DNA of 64,000 bases from Symbiodinium natans (GCA_905221605.1 CAJNDS010002471.1:80001-144000), one strand, 5' to 3'. Positions 1 to 10,356 are shown, counted from the first letter of the stretch. Translations and numbers: made by a program. The notes: generated by a model from the sequence alone, not told the origin.

Positions 1-1186
1 AGTCATGACTGGGCCAAAAACTTTCCGGAAACCTGATCATCTACAAGTAAAATAGTATAGGGGCCTCAAGAATTAGAGAATTGGATGTTTTTTTGTTTGG
101 GGGGGGGGGGGGGTGATTAGTATAATTATAGAAAGACCATAAAGGAACTGTGTTCCGACCTCCTCTATGATCCCCAAACCCACAGCTAACAGAAAGCCTC
201 CTAGGCTTCAAGCTACATCGTCGTCCCAGTTGGGACATAATTATTCAGGGTCGTCAGTTTCTAAGCATACTTCAACATACCAAACCCACACCCTTAAACC
301 TATAAAAAGCAAACATAAGGCAGGAGTTTACCCTAAATCCTATACCTTAAACTCCTTTAAGCATTAAGGGGTAAGCCCCCAAGGGGTATGTTGAATGTTT
401 CTTAGACAGGTGCTCAACATCGTCCAGGGTGCAAGGACTTCATCTGCTTCAAGACCCTCCTTGGTCCATCGTCTCATCGCTTTAGGGTTTAGGGTTTTTG
501 CCACCCGCGCTGCGCACACCCAATCAGGCGCCCACTCCCTGCGGTTTGTTTATGCCACACTCCTAGTTTAGGGTTTACGGTTTGGGGTGCTCCTGCTCTC
601 TCCCCACCCCCAAGCGCCGTGGGGCAAAATCCTTTTTTTCGGCCCTCTTTCTTCCTTTCTTTCTCTCCGAAAGCTTATATAGAGGTGGCAAGGCTCCTCT
701 TGGTGAGTGCGCCGCTGACTATTGGGGTTCTCCGGGGTGAAAGGAGGCCTGACGCCAAGTCAGGTCTCATACCCTTGCTTTCGAATGTTCCTTCTGTCCT
801 TTGTTGGGGCTTCGGAGTGAACCCCCCGCGCGAGTCGCGTCGCCCGTCGCACGCCCCCTGTCGGCGCCTCCACAGAACACTATCACCGGTACGAGCCCCC
901 CCTACCCTTGTCCAACGTGTATCCGGATGCTGTAGTCGGCAAACTGCTTGACAAAACGTTCAGCCCAACACCTAATGGCAAACAAATGCAGCCACATCCG
1001 GTTTCGATCATACCCTCTTTCTTACTTACTTTCTTTCTTTTCCTAGCCCGCGAATCTATCGCTTGATTGACTTTTTGCTCTCTCTCTCTCTCTCTATCTC
1101 TCTGTGTCAGCTGCGAAAGTGTAATGTAACACCAAAAAGGCTGAAGCCGAAAAGCCACGAGCTGAGCCCCCACAACAAACCTGAAC
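1..1186. other. Left edge: low-complexity DNA, no confident gene
   Basis: It holds a G run (about 100-114), short TTTAGGG pieces near 483-497 and 566-577, CTTT-rich tracts (633-665, 1017-1040) and a CT repeat (1079-1102). A weak minus-strand exon candidate with an ATTAG|G acceptor at 971 could continue the TMEM65-GAF gene, but its frame is not decisive. Confidence 0.5.
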
Positions 1187-2684
1187 CTCCCACTTGCTCG
1201 ACAAAGGTCTGTAGACTCGCGCCGGTTCCCTGCAAGTTGATGGCCACATTGTTTGCCACAGAATTCAGGAACCGAACATCTGCAGCCGAGAAAGGGGCCT
1301 GGGTAGCAGCCCAGGTGGATCCGTCTGCAAGTGGGATTAGGGTCTGAACCATGTGGCCCTAAACCCTAAACCCTAAACCCTAAACCCTAAACCCTAAACC
1401 CTAAACCCTAAACCCTAAAGTTTTGTGGGAGGGGGGGGGGGGGGGGGGGCGTGTGGGGCGAAAGGCCTCTGAGAGCCGACAGCCTATTGAAGCCTGACAT
1501 GCTTGAGCCCCAAAGCCCTACACCCTAAACCCTTTTGCATACACCCTAAACCCTAAATCCTAAGCCCTAAACCCTCAAGAATACCAAAGAGTTCCAGGTA
1601 AGGGTTCTCCTCCTTCCGCGGCTTTTGTAAGAACACAGCCTGACACATTCGGCACCTTGGAACGCACCATCGTGCACCCCGAATCTTCCAAAAAGGCTCC
1701 TTTAAAAGCAAGGCGCTGCCGGATCCCCATCCTTCAGGCAAGCCAGCACCGCCAGCACCTGCGCCGGCTTCCGGGAACCCTAAACCCCAAAACCCAAAAC
1801 CCAAAACACAAAACCCTAAACCCTAAACCCTAAACCCTAAACCCTAAACCCTAAACCCTAAACCCTAAACCCGGGGAATGGGTGGGGATGGGCGGGGCTT
1901 GGGCCCCTTGGGCGGTCAGCAGATTCAAAGCAAAAGGGCATGGTCGCCATTTAACCGAGCAGGCTCGAGAGGCAGTAAGCTCCAGGGATTTCCAAGGATG
2001 CCAGGTTTTTTGAAGGCTTGGGCTTGCAGAGGTGGTTGAAGGTGAATTCTCCAGTGCTAGACCAAAAAAGCACGAAACGGCACCCTGAACTCTGCTTTCA
2101 AACGGTCCCACCTCCCCTTCCGTGGAAAGGCACGGCGAGGCCAGAATCGCTCGTACTCTCATGCCCGTGCCACGGTAGTCGTCGTGGATCTCCGGCTTAT
2201 AAAAGCGCGAGTTCACCAAGTCATTAACGCAGATGGTAACGCCATCTTCCTGGAGGACCAAATGAACCCTAAAAGGGTTTATGGTTCATATACCTTAATA
2301 GGAATTATAGTAGTATAGGGCATATGACCCCCAATTTTAGGGTTCATTTCGTCCCCAAAGGTTCCTTGCATTTGAAAAACACGGGCGCTTCCGCCTTGGA
2401 GGTGCGGCAAAATGGTATCTTGTCACCTCAGCTCCCCGCACTTTCTCGAGGCTTCTCGTGGGCTTCTGGACATCCGGAGCCGCCCTAAACCCTAAACCCT
2501 AAACCCTAAACCCTAAACCCTAAACCCTAAACCCTAAACCCTAAACCCTAAACCCTAAGCCTAAACCCTAAACCCTAAACCCTAAAATGTAACGAGTGTG
2601 CGACCAGTTGCTGACCTTCAGGATCAGGTCCTCCGTGTGACCTTTATCTGCCACCAGTAAAAGGGTTGCTGAGGCATGCAGCAC
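1187..2684 (-). CDS. Exons 7-11: second GAF domain (GAF-B)
   Basis: Five small exons build one GAF domain. Exon 7 (2684-2616) gives VLHASATLLLVADKGHTED, the first strand and loop. Exon 8 (2418-2365) gives SKAEAPVFFKCK. Exon 9 (2249-2112) gives the central sheet with NDLVNSRFYKPEIHDDYRGT. Exon 10 (1758-1717) gives VLAVLACLKDGDPA. Exon 11 (1343-1187) gives the closing helix. All junctions between these exons are phase 0. Exon 8 and exon 9 are separated only by an introner-like inverted-repeat element. The introns before exons 8, 10 and 11 each hold a telomeric array. Exon 8 could start a few bases earlier; the chosen AAG acceptor keeps phase. The match with GAF-A over about 40 residues is the main support. 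Confidence 0.5.
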
Positions 2685-5600
2685 CTGGCGAAAAAAGGTG
2701 CGTATGTCAAGTTTAGGCGTCGCGCGCGCGTGTGTGTGTGTGTACACACACGCATGAACTTATGTACACTCGGAGCCTGAGATCTCATGGACCTTGTGCC
2801 CAACACATGGTTGTCAACAACCGAGCCGATGATGAATTTCTGATGACCAAGACCGGGATGATGTGAAGTGTGATGATTTTCTGTCGGAAATGATGATGAC
2901 AAAAACCATGAAATTCTGATACATTAATTGTTTCTGGAGATGCCAGTGCCCTAAACCCTAAACCCTAAACCCTAAACCCTTTTGCACAGGCTTGTCTCAG
3001 CGCGCCTGGTCGAGCTCGTCGCTCAAACCCTACACCCTAACACCCTAAAACCCTAAACCCTGAACCCTGAACCCTGAACCCTAAACCCTAAACCCTTTTG
3101 CAACTAAACCCTAAACCCTAACCCCTAAACCCTAAACCCTATTCTAAGTTTAGGGGCTGTCCCTGAAGCCGTTCACCCTGCCAGCCTCAGTGCAGTCATG
3201 CATGACCTCCTCATACCTCGGGGACGATTTGAAGCCTAAAATGGGGATTATATACCCTATGCCACCAAAATTCCCATCAAGGTATATGGACCATAAACCC
3301 TTTAAAATGGATTTATATACCCTATACTACTCTAATTCCTATTAAGGTACATGAGCTCTGAACCCTTTTAGGATTCATGTGGCCCCCAAGGTACATGTTC
3401 TCCAGCCGCGCGTCTTGCGCAGGGTTGAGGCGTACCCCAGGCATGTTCAGGGCCCGGTCGTATCTCTCCTTGGATGATCTGGGAACCTTGTTTGGGGTTT
3501 AGGGTTTAGGGTTTAGGGCCATTTTAGGGTTTAGGGTTTTAGGATTTTTAGGGTTTAGGGTTTAGGTGCATTCATGTTTCTTTCTTGCCCATTCGTTTTG
3601 TGGGTTGTTGACCAGCAGCAACATGTCTATTGCAAAGCCCCCAACCCTACAAATCAACAGAAAATGACTTGCGTGGAGCCCGGACTCTAGAGCGTGCCGA
3701 AAGCTAGAGGAGAGGCCATAGGCCGTGGACAGGCTGGTCGAGATCTGCGAGCAGAGAGCTGCGCAGACATCCTCATCAAGTGGATATGGGGGTTTCTGGA
3801 AATAAGGGTATTAAGGGGATTCTTTTCTGTTTGGGGGATAAAAAGGGGTGCCCCTATTTGGGGAAATGCCCGTATGCGGAAGCCAAAATATCCGCCGACC
3901 CCACCAGCGGGAGCGCGCCAAGCTAGAGCTGGCATTTCAAAGGCTAGCACAGCCCCTCCTTTGTACCATTGTCCGTACAGATGCCCCAGGTTGAACCACT
4001 CAGCTTCAACAAATGGTAGGAACACTCCCTAACTCTCCCTCTTGATCCCGCCGCAACACCTCTAACACCCCCCCACCCCAACGCACAGGCCATGCGTTGT
4101 TGGAAATCCACTGGGGCACTTCCTCCCCAGCCCGCGTTCCTTTGGGGTCTACTTGGGAAATCTTTCGATTCCCTGTCAGTGGAGGGCTGAACATTTCAAA
4201 GATTCCGAAGACCGATGTCACAGATGTCTAAAAACATGCTTAAATCACTCCGGGCTGACGGGCCGCGGGGATGTAACTTTTCAATGACTGACTTCCAAAG
4301 GTACCCTTAACTTCAATCAGCGCGGGATACCTTTCCAAGGATGAGTGTGCAATGCTTGCACTGAAGATCAGACAGTTGGTGCTGAATAATGGGTTGAGGG
4401 ATCCTTTCCTTGATCTGCACCTTGTTCGGCCTCGTTCTTCCTCTTCCACTTGCCTCTCATTTGCGAGAAAACTTGGAGAAGACGGAAGAAAGCGTGGGAA
4501 CCAAGAGGGATGATTGAAAGGAGGATGTCTTCTGTTGCCTCTCCACGCGTACTCGGGCGCGCTAGTTGAAGTCCCATACGAAGCAGACTAATAAGATAAT
4601 TTTCTTTGTACCCCCCCCCCCCCCTCTCCCAAGCCAAAGCGATCCCTCCACCTTGCACACATACCTAAGTGCTTGTCTGCTTTGGGGCGTAGCCGGTGTA
4701 GGCGGCAGCCCTGTGAGATCATTGGCAGTTGCCAAAGTTCTCTTCTGGGCTTTAGGGGATGGGATGGATTAGGATGGCATTTGTTTGTGTTGATACCAGC
4801 CGTTCAGCCAAACATCCTCATCGCGGTCAAGGAAGCCATGGCCGTCGGTACCACGCTTGTTGATGACCTGCAGCACTCCAAGGACCTTGGGCTTCAGGCT
4901 TCGGGACTTGCGCAAGAGCCTGCGCCACACAGACAAAGTGAGTCATGCACCTTTGCGCACAGCCCTCCCAAGAGTTGTGCCCCCTGGTTTAGGGCTTAGG
5001 GTTTAGGGCTTGTAGGGTTTAGGGTGCAGTTCTGCACCCTGGTTTGTGTTAGCTACCTTGTTGCTAGATTCCTGGCACGATTTCGACCAGCTTATCTGAA
5101 GTGCAGTGGCCAACAGTGAGGCACCGAGATTGAAGGGTGGATGTCGTAGCATCGTAGCATGAATGAGTGCTGGCATTTAGGTGGTGATGGCATAGCATGA
5201 GCATTGCAACACACAGCGACGAAAAAACAGCGCGAAGCACGGATAAACTATCAGGTAGGTATAGCTCCCGCGCACGACACCCCACCTGTGCATCAACACC
5301 TGCAGATCCACATGCGCCCTTGCAGCCTCTGTGCAGCAGTTGTAAGTTTTTTTGTGTTTGCTGGTGACCCATGCTGCGCAGGCACAGAACCGATAAACAA
5401 GAAAAACAATATATGCAACTAAAAGCACAACTCAGGTGAATAAGGTCTTGAGGGTCTGGGTCAGAAGTGGAGGATGCAGGATTAGGGTGCATGAGGCATG
5501 AGGTGCAGGGTTCGAAGGACCTTGGTGGCTTGATCTGCTGGATCCACGCCAATCACCGGCATGCAGAGCACGGAGCGGACGTTTACACCAGTTCCTGGAG

Positions 5601-6579
5601 GACCAAATGAACCCTAAAAGGGTTTATGGTTCATATACCTTAATAGGAGTTCTAGTAGTATAGGGCATATGACCCCCAATTTTAGGGTTCATTTCGTCCC
5701 CAAGGTTCCAAAGTAGTTGTCATGCCGCTTGGGGTTGTACAACTCCGTCTTTCTCAGGTCGTCGACGTTCATGAAGTGGCCAGTAGCAGCTACCCGGCCG
5801 GCGACCCCTTCGCCGATGCGCAGACTATCCTTCAGCATGTGGTCGGAAGATGACCGGGGGTACAGGTGCCCTTTCTCGTAGTCGACGTGAAAGAGCAGGG
5901 CGGCCTCGCAGTCGAGCAGCTTCGTCACACTGTCGACCACAACATCAAACATCTCATCCAAGGCCTTCTCCCTCTTCCGGACCTCGCTGTGGTCCATAAA
6001 AAGCAGCGGGAACATCCCCACCAGGCAGCCGATGCAAATGCCGACCAGCTGGCCCACACGCTCGTAGTTCTTTGTGACCGCCATGCCCTCTTGGATTCGG
6101 GTTAACTTCGGTGCCTCTACCCCATACTTGGCAGCCATCTCTTCCACCAAGGTGCCGGAGAACACCCCGACAGCGTCTGAGAAGGTATTGCCCAGAGCGG
6201 CCGCGGCCATCGTGGACAGCCCAAATTGCACGCAAAGCGTTGCATCTATGACCTCCCCGAGGAGAATCATGATGGCGTTGTCCAAGACCCCAAAGCCAAA
6301 GAAAGGGATTGCCGCAGCAAGCGCCACCATCTTCAGCTGGGGCTTGGTAGGTGTCGTCTCAGATTCAGAGGCAAAAGTTTCGAGGACTTTGGCGACCTTT
6401 TCCGCCGTGGTGTCATCTAGGAGGCCTGCAATGTGCGGTGCGACCGCAGGGTTGTGCTCAACAGCCGCCGCCAACTCTTCCACAAGCTCTGTTCGAGATG
6501 CCGCGCCGCGCGTCGGCACTGCAAGGCCAGGAATACGAAGCCGGGAGCGCTGCGCGCTCGTGCGAAGCCGCCCAAGCAT
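1187..6579 (-). CDS. TMEM65-like membrane protein with two GAF domains, spliced (11 exons resolved)
   Basis: Exons on the minus strand, 5' to 3': 6579-5709, 5594-5521, 4227-4153, 3795-3673, 3486-3395, 3216-3177, 2684-2616, 2418-2365, 2249-2112, 1758-1717 and 1343-1187. Phases agree at every junction. The product reads: arginine-rich leader, TMEM65-type membrane domain, GAF-A (end of exon 1 to exon 4), a linker (exon 5), GAF-B (exons 6-11). The two GAFs align with each other around NPKRHDNYFGTGVNVRSVL and KPEIHDDYRGTGMRVRAIL. GAF-A ends with the helix DEDVCAALCSQISTSLSTAY and GAF-B with FSAADVRFLNSVANNVAINL. TMEM65 proteins sit in the mitochondrial inner membrane and act in ion homeostasis; GAF domains bind small ligands such as cyclic nucleotides. 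A ligand-controlled mitochondrial transport protein is an inference. Donors include GA (exons 1, 8), GC (exons 4, 10) and GT. The 3' end below position 1187 is unresolved, and exon 3 uses AG|A rather than AG|G. Confidence 0.5.
1361..1419 (-). repeat. Telomeric array (CCCTAAA)n inside an intron
   Basis: About eight perfect units, followed by a G run (about 1430-1449). It lies 18 bases upstream of the acceptor of exon 11 of the TMEM65-GAF gene when read on the minus strand. Confidence 0.5.
1815..1872 (-). repeat. Telomeric array between GAF-B exons 9 and 10
   Basis: About eight CCCTAAA units, preceded by decayed CCCCAAAA forms down to about 1780. On the minus strand it ends about 20 bases before the exon 10 acceptor. 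Confidence 0.5.
2250..2364 (-). mobile_element. Introner-like element, second copy (GA-AG intron)
   Basis: This copy has the same ends and nearly the same interior as the one at 5595-5708. On the minus strand it begins GAACCTTTGGGG and ends CCTCCAG, and GGAA flanks both edges. Removing it joins AAATGCAAG to GAAGATGGC in phase 0 inside GAF-B. Confidence 0.5.
2485..2586 (-). repeat. Telomeric array between GAF-B exons 7 and 8
   Basis: About fourteen CCCTAAA units with one CCTAAG variant. It fills most of the intron between 2616 and 2418 that lies beside exon 7. Confidence 0.5.
2727..2752. repeat. CG/TG/CA dinucleotide tract
   Basis: Alternating purine-pyrimidine sequence (CG then TG then CA) in an intron of the TMEM65-GAF gene. 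Confidence 0.5.
3217..3394 (-). mobile_element. Introner-like element, enlarged third copy (GT-AG intron)
   Basis: This 178-bp intron holds about one and a half units of the same element: the motif TATATACCCTATRCYAC occurs twice. It starts GTACCTTGGGGG and ends CCCCGAG. GTAC and GTAT flank the edges. Splicing joins AACAT to GTATGAGG and keeps frame into EEVMHDCTEAGR. The donor is GT, so it depends on the insertion site rather than on the element. Confidence 0.5.
5595..5708 (-). mobile_element. Introner-like inverted-repeat element forming intron 1 (GA-AG)
   Basis: This 114-bp intron equals one copy of an inverted-repeat element whose ends read GGACGAAATGAACCCTAAAA and GGACCAAATGAACCCTAAAA inward. 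It starts GAACCTTGGGG and ends CCTCCAG. GGAAC stands at both edges, like a short target duplication. Splicing at GA and AG|G joins TTTG to GAACTGG and restores the GAF sequence NYFGTGVNVRS. Confidence 0.5.
5709..6579 (-). CDS. Exon 1: TMEM65-like domain and start of GAF-A
   Basis: This first exon has 290 codons plus one base. Residues 1-28 are rich in Arg, Ser and Ala and lack acidic residues, like a mitochondrial targeting peptide. Residues 92-194 carry the TMEM65 signature: FFGFGVLDNAIMILLGE, then LSTMAAAALGNTFSDAVG, then a second hydrophobic segment ending GCLVGMFPLLF. GAF-A starts near residue 205 and includes GEGVAGRVAATG (257-268). The ATG at 6579 is chosen because it begins the targeting-like leader. 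A pyrimidine run ending in AAG lies five bases upstream (6590-6584) and could be a spliced-leader acceptor. The frame runs into stop codons inside the inverted-repeat element at 5595-5708, so the exon must end at 5709; the GA donor there restores the GAF frame in exon 2. I know no standard TMEM65 protein with GAF domains. The TMEM65 and GAF assignments are firm; the exact start is less so. Confidence 0.5.
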
Positions 6580-6584
6580 GTCGC

Positions 6585-7175
6585 TTGAAAAAAGTCTAAT
6601 GACAAAGCAGAGGCGCTGACAGCTTTAAGTCAACAAAAGTACTTCGAGCCATGTCAACACACAACCAGAGGCTACAGTCAATTCCTCCCCGAGACCACAA
6701 GCCTCCTTCTGCCCACAAACGTACCATCCTTCCTCACCCCGATCAGAACCTTGGGGACGAAATGAACCAACAAAATTGGGGGTCATATGCCCTATACTAC
6801 GATAATTCCTATCAGGGTATATGAACCATAAACCCTTTTAGGGTTCATTTGGTCCTCCAGGAACCACCATGAAGCACCCTAAGCCCCGAAACGGCTCTGA
6901 AATTGAAGGGCTGAGGGTTGGCCAGTCAGCACGGATGTTCAGGTTTCAGGGCCACCCTCGCCTTCGCGCGTATGAAATCTGAGGCTTTCGAGTGGCCAGC
7001 CCTGTGTTGGTAGCCCAGAAAAAACCCGGTAAGGGTTTAGGGTTTAGGGTTTAGGGTGCATCGTGTCTCGCACTCTCAAGACGATGCAGCTTTCGCGTTC
7101 GCGGGCCTCATGCACGAAGCGTCCGTGTTCGTGACTACTGTCACTTTGGCAAGCTGCACGAAGGGACTCCGAGAA

Positions 7176-7216
<41 letters not shown>

Positions 7217-7380
7217 AAATCGCAAGTTGTTTTAGGGCTTATAGGGCAAGAGACCTCACTGCCATCCCCTGAAAATACCACGGTGGCCGAGCCCGCCTAC
7301 GGCGTTGTGGTTTAGGACTTTCGTGTTGGTGTGGAGTTTTGGCAGTTCGGCTTTGCATTGGGGGCCTGTGCAGGATTTAC
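6585..7380. other. Upstream spacer with homopolymer tracts
   Basis: It contains the reverse-oriented introner copy, a short TTTAGGG array (7034-7057) and a striking run of about 27 C directly followed by 13 A (7180-7219). No promoter motif was recognised; dinoflagellate promoters usually lack a TATA box. Confidence 0.5.
6746..6860 (+). mobile_element. Inverted-repeat element of the introner family, opposite strand
   Basis: On the plus strand it reads GAACCTTGGGGACGAAATG through to GGTCCTCCAG, with GAACC at both edges. It lies upstream of the TMEM65-GAF gene in the reverse orientation. I could not tie it to a confident exon pair. Confidence 0.5.
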
Positions 7381-7499
7381 GTCTTTGGGGTGCCCGCCTT
7401 CTTCTTTCTCTTTTGGTGACTCCTCCTCCTCGTCGTCATCGATATCCGGAAGCAGTGCTTCCAGCTTCTGCGGTGGAGGGAAGGAGAAGGCCACAGTTC
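7381..7499 (-). CDS. Putative internal exon, acidic protein
   Basis: Function is unknown. The frame reads KLEALLPDIDDDEEE and then SPKEKEEGGHPKD, an acidic linker. It follows a TGCACAG|G acceptor that lies just downstream (minus-strand sense) of CCCTAAACCC, and ends at AAAGAC|GTAAAT. The start phase is 2 and the end phase 0. No neighbouring exon was joined with confidence, so the gene it belongs to is not known. Confidence 0.5.
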
Positions 7500-7503
7500 C
7501 TGT

Positions 7504-7573
7504 GCATAGGGTTTAGGGTTTAAAACTTTTAAACCCTAAACCCTAAACCCTAAACCCTAAACCCTAAACCCAT
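7504..7573. repeat. Inverted telomeric junction, G-strand then C-strand
   Basis: GGGTTTAGGGTTTAAAAC is followed at once by its near mirror TTTTAAACCCTAAACCC and then more C-strand units. The arrangement is that of two telomere ends joined head to head. Confidence 0.5.
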
Positions 7574-8574
7574 AGCATCTTAGTAAAAAGAATGCCTAAG
7601 GGTCAGGGTTTGAGGGATCCTGGCATGAACAAGGCTCCAATACCTAGCATCCCTGCTCTGAAACGACGTCTGGGCATTCCTGGGAACCAGCATCCTACGT
7701 ACCAGCGTGGATGCGAAGGGGGCGGTAACCGACACCAGCACGCCGTTCCGCCGATCCCTTGCCACCCTCCCCTCTGCCCGGCTGAAACGCCGATACGTGA
7801 TGCGCCGTGTTTTTCCCCCCTTCTGCGCCCGCACTGAAACGTCATTGAATCTGCTTTGTCCGGCGATTATTTGTCTGGTACCTCGTGCAGTGTCCACGTC
7901 TTCCAAGTGCTCGCCCGTCATGCGCAATTGGCTCTGGCGATTTTTCCTGTGCCTGTCACGTCTTCCAGGCTGCCCCTCATGAGCATCATGGACTATTGAA
8001 CCTTCAGATTGAAAAGCGCACCCTAAACCCTGGGCTTCATAATGGAGATCGCAAGCACTTCACCCTAAACCTAGACCTAGACCCAAGAGTGGCCTAGAAC
8101 AAGGGTGCTCTTTATGGCTTGAAGGGCTTCTAAAGGGACCGAAACAAGGGGAGGAAGGGCCTAAAGTAGTCCCTGGTTTGCTTCATGCTGAAGAAGGTCT
8201 TGGCACTATGCTGCAAGACGTCTGCAGAATCCCGGCCAAACCCAAGAACTAGCTACTGACCGGACTCCCGTACTCTAGGCAGGCCGATCAACAGGTACAG
8301 TCTCAAGTATGATGACAAGATCATCACCTCCTAGGACTTTTCTATGTATGACCAGATGTTCAGAAAGGACTGGAACAAAACCGTAGATCCTAAGCACTTG
8401 CCCATAGACTCATAGACATACCTTGCTTGTCCGGGGCACCGAGGTTCACCCGAAGACGCCCGTTCTCGCCAGCTGCTGCCACGAGGCAAAGCCTCCAGGG
8501 TTTGAGGTTGCGGTGACTAAGGCCGGCTAAGCTCGCAAGCTTGCGCGCTTATAACCGAAGACACTCTAGAAAAA
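7574..8574. other. Spacer with a broken coding-like stretch
   Basis: The stretch 7580-7990 is open on both strands, with no signal to choose between them. From about 8290 to 8410 the plus strand reads NRYSLKYDDKIITS, stop, DFSMYDQMFRKDWNKT and PKHLPIDS, stop. This looks like protein sequence broken by two TAG codons. No arrays occur except short CCCTAAA pieces near 8020-8070. Confidence 0.5.
8289..8410 (+). pseudogene. Possible broken coding fragment with two in-frame TAG codons
   Basis: Amino-acid composition (KYDDKIIT, MYDQMFRKDWNKTVDP) looks like a real protein, but TAG codons interrupt it. No family was recognised. It may be a decayed retrocopy, or exons with unseen short introns. Confidence 0.5.
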
Positions 8575-8740
8575 AAGGAAAAGTCGAAAAGTCGAAAAGC
8601 TGTCGACTTTTCGACTTTTCTGGTCTCGTCGGGACTTTTCGGGACTTTTCGACTTTTCGAGGCTTTTGGACTTTTCGGGGCTTGTGCACTTTTCAAGATT
8701 TTTCTGCACTTCTCGATTTTTCGGACTTTTCGGGCTCCTC
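8575..8740 (+). repeat. Degenerate GACTTTTCG repeat cluster
   Basis: The 9-mer GACTTTTCG and variants (GGACTTTTCGG, CGACTTTTCGA) recur over about 160 bp. The cluster ends at a C run (about 8740-8755) and a CA repeat (about 8770-8797). A second cluster lies at about 9645-9945. Confidence 0.5.
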
Positions 8741-8952
8741 CCCCCCCCCCCCCCCAAGCCCTCCCGACGACACACACACACACACACACACACACACTTC
8801 CTAAACCAGTCCTATCATAAATCTATAGCCGCGACGAATTTTAGAAGGCCTTGCAGGCTTCGCCACGTGGATCTTACTTGCGACGGCCTCAACGACGTGT
8901 CTGGCCAGCGTACATATATCCAGAGAAGCCACTTGGCGATTGTTTTTAGATC

Positions 8953-9062
8953 CCCAGATCTTCCAAAACCCCTTAATTAAGGAATATACCCTAATTTATA
9001 CTAAGGATCCTGATTATGAATTAGGGTATATTCCTTAATTAAGGGGTTTTGGAAGGTCTGGG
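8953..9062. mobile_element. 110-bp palindromic element (copy 1)
   Basis: A near-perfect fold-back sequence from CCCAGATCTTCCAAAACCCC to its reverse complement, with GGATCC near the centre. TC flanks both ends. The same element recurs at 15133, 28485, 33309, 41557, 42051 and 50577. Confidence 0.5.
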
Positions 9063-9640
9063 TCCAGGCCCTTGAACCCAGATCTCAAAAAAAGTGCTTC
9101 GAAGTTTAGAGCCTATGGGGTTTAGAGGTTCAGGATTCAAATAGTCCAGGTTAAGAGTTTACAAGAAAGATTCTGGAAGGAAGAAAGTTAAGGCTTGAGA
9201 TTTAGGAAGAGTTCCAGTACTCAGAAGCCACCCATCCCAAGATTAGTGTAGAGATCAAACGCTTCAGAGTTTAAAGCTTATGGGGTTGAGAGGTTCAGGG
9301 TTCATAGAGTCTAGGTTAAGAGTTTACAGGGTCAAGGCGCAGAGCTTTAAACGTCTATTATGTTGGAAAGGGTTAAGGATCGAATCAAGAAAATTGAGGG
9401 TTGAGGGTGAAGAAGAGTTAGAGTGTTCAGGGGCACGGCCAACGAGTTAGTTGTTCAGAGCACCTTCAAGGCCAACTGCCACAAATTTAATGTCTTCAAG
9501 TGCGACTGTTAATTTTGAGGTACGAGTAGACTGACAAAAGAACCTCACATCCCAAACCCTATGATTCCTACTCAGTGAAACTCAGGCCTTTTCCGGGCCA
9601 GGGGCCCAAACAATGCTGGATTCCCGGCACTTCAACTTAC
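9063..9640. other. Spacer with a diverged direct duplication
   Basis: About 75 bp at 9100-9172 recur in diverged form at 9262-9334; shared strings include GGTTAAGAGTTTACA and CTTATGGGG or CCTATGGGG. No coding frame was recognised. Confidence 0.5.
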
Positions 9641-9644
9641 AACT

Positions 9645-9945
9645 TTTAGACACTTTTCGTCACTTCTCACATTTTCTAGGCTTTGCCAACTTTTCGGCCT
9701 TTCGACATTTCGGCTTTTGGACATTTCGGGACTTTTAGACTGCCCGGAACGTTCAGGACGGTTCGAAACTATTCATGCTTTCGACTTTTCATACGTTTCG
9801 GGATTGTTCGGAACTTTTCGACTTTTAGGCTTTTCGTTTTTCGGCGAATTTTCGGACTTTTCGGTACTTTTCCCACCTTTTCGATTTTTCGCGTTTTCGC
9901 GTTTTCGCGCAAGGCTTGTGACCCAGTCAACTTTTCGACTGTTCG
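9645..9945 (+). repeat. Second GACTTTTCG-type repeat cluster
   Basis: Many copies of CTTTTCGG, GACTTTTCG and variants lie spread over about 300 bp in the same orientation as the first cluster, but more diverged. They make long Phe/Arg-rich open frames that I regard as artefacts. Confidence 0.5.
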
Positions 9946-10356
9946 GGTTTTTGTGGACACACTCCACTTGCAGCCGCGAACAACCGTTCGCGATCACAGC
10001 AGGGGGTGTGGCTTCGCTTATAGTTTGGGAGGTTCCCCCCTTATACTAACAGTCCTTAAGAGGCAGTAAAAATTGGCGGTACAATAATCCCTATTCTGGA
10101 CTCGTAGTATACGGCGGAACACCCCATAGTCTTGTAGCTGCCATTTGCATGCCTTGACCGTTTGGCTTCTTAGCGGGGTCAAACTGCTGCTACCAAGCCA
10201 CACCCTCAGCTTTCAAGGGGGTTAAGGGTTTAGGGTTTAGGGGTGGGCTCAGGGCTAATGGCCGGCGCACACTCTGAAGCCTCAAGCGCTTGCGCACCTT
10301 GTCCCCGCTACTTGCTTTGCGCTTCAGCTTGCTGCCTTTAGGTTCACATACTGTAG
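9946..10356. other. Spacer
   Basis: No gene was recognised. It contains a weak inverted repeat around AGTCCTTAAG and AATAATCCCTATTC (10043-10095) and a short TTTAGGG array (about 10219-10240). Confidence 0.5.

Noticed and set aside
5866-6619. Plus-strand frames opposite TMEM65-GAF exon 1, the longest 181 codons
   Set aside because: Antisense shadows of the conserved minus-strand TMEM65 and GAF sequence.
9683-10069. Phe-rich frames of 110-128 codons
   Set aside because: They arise from the GACTTTTCG repeat cluster.
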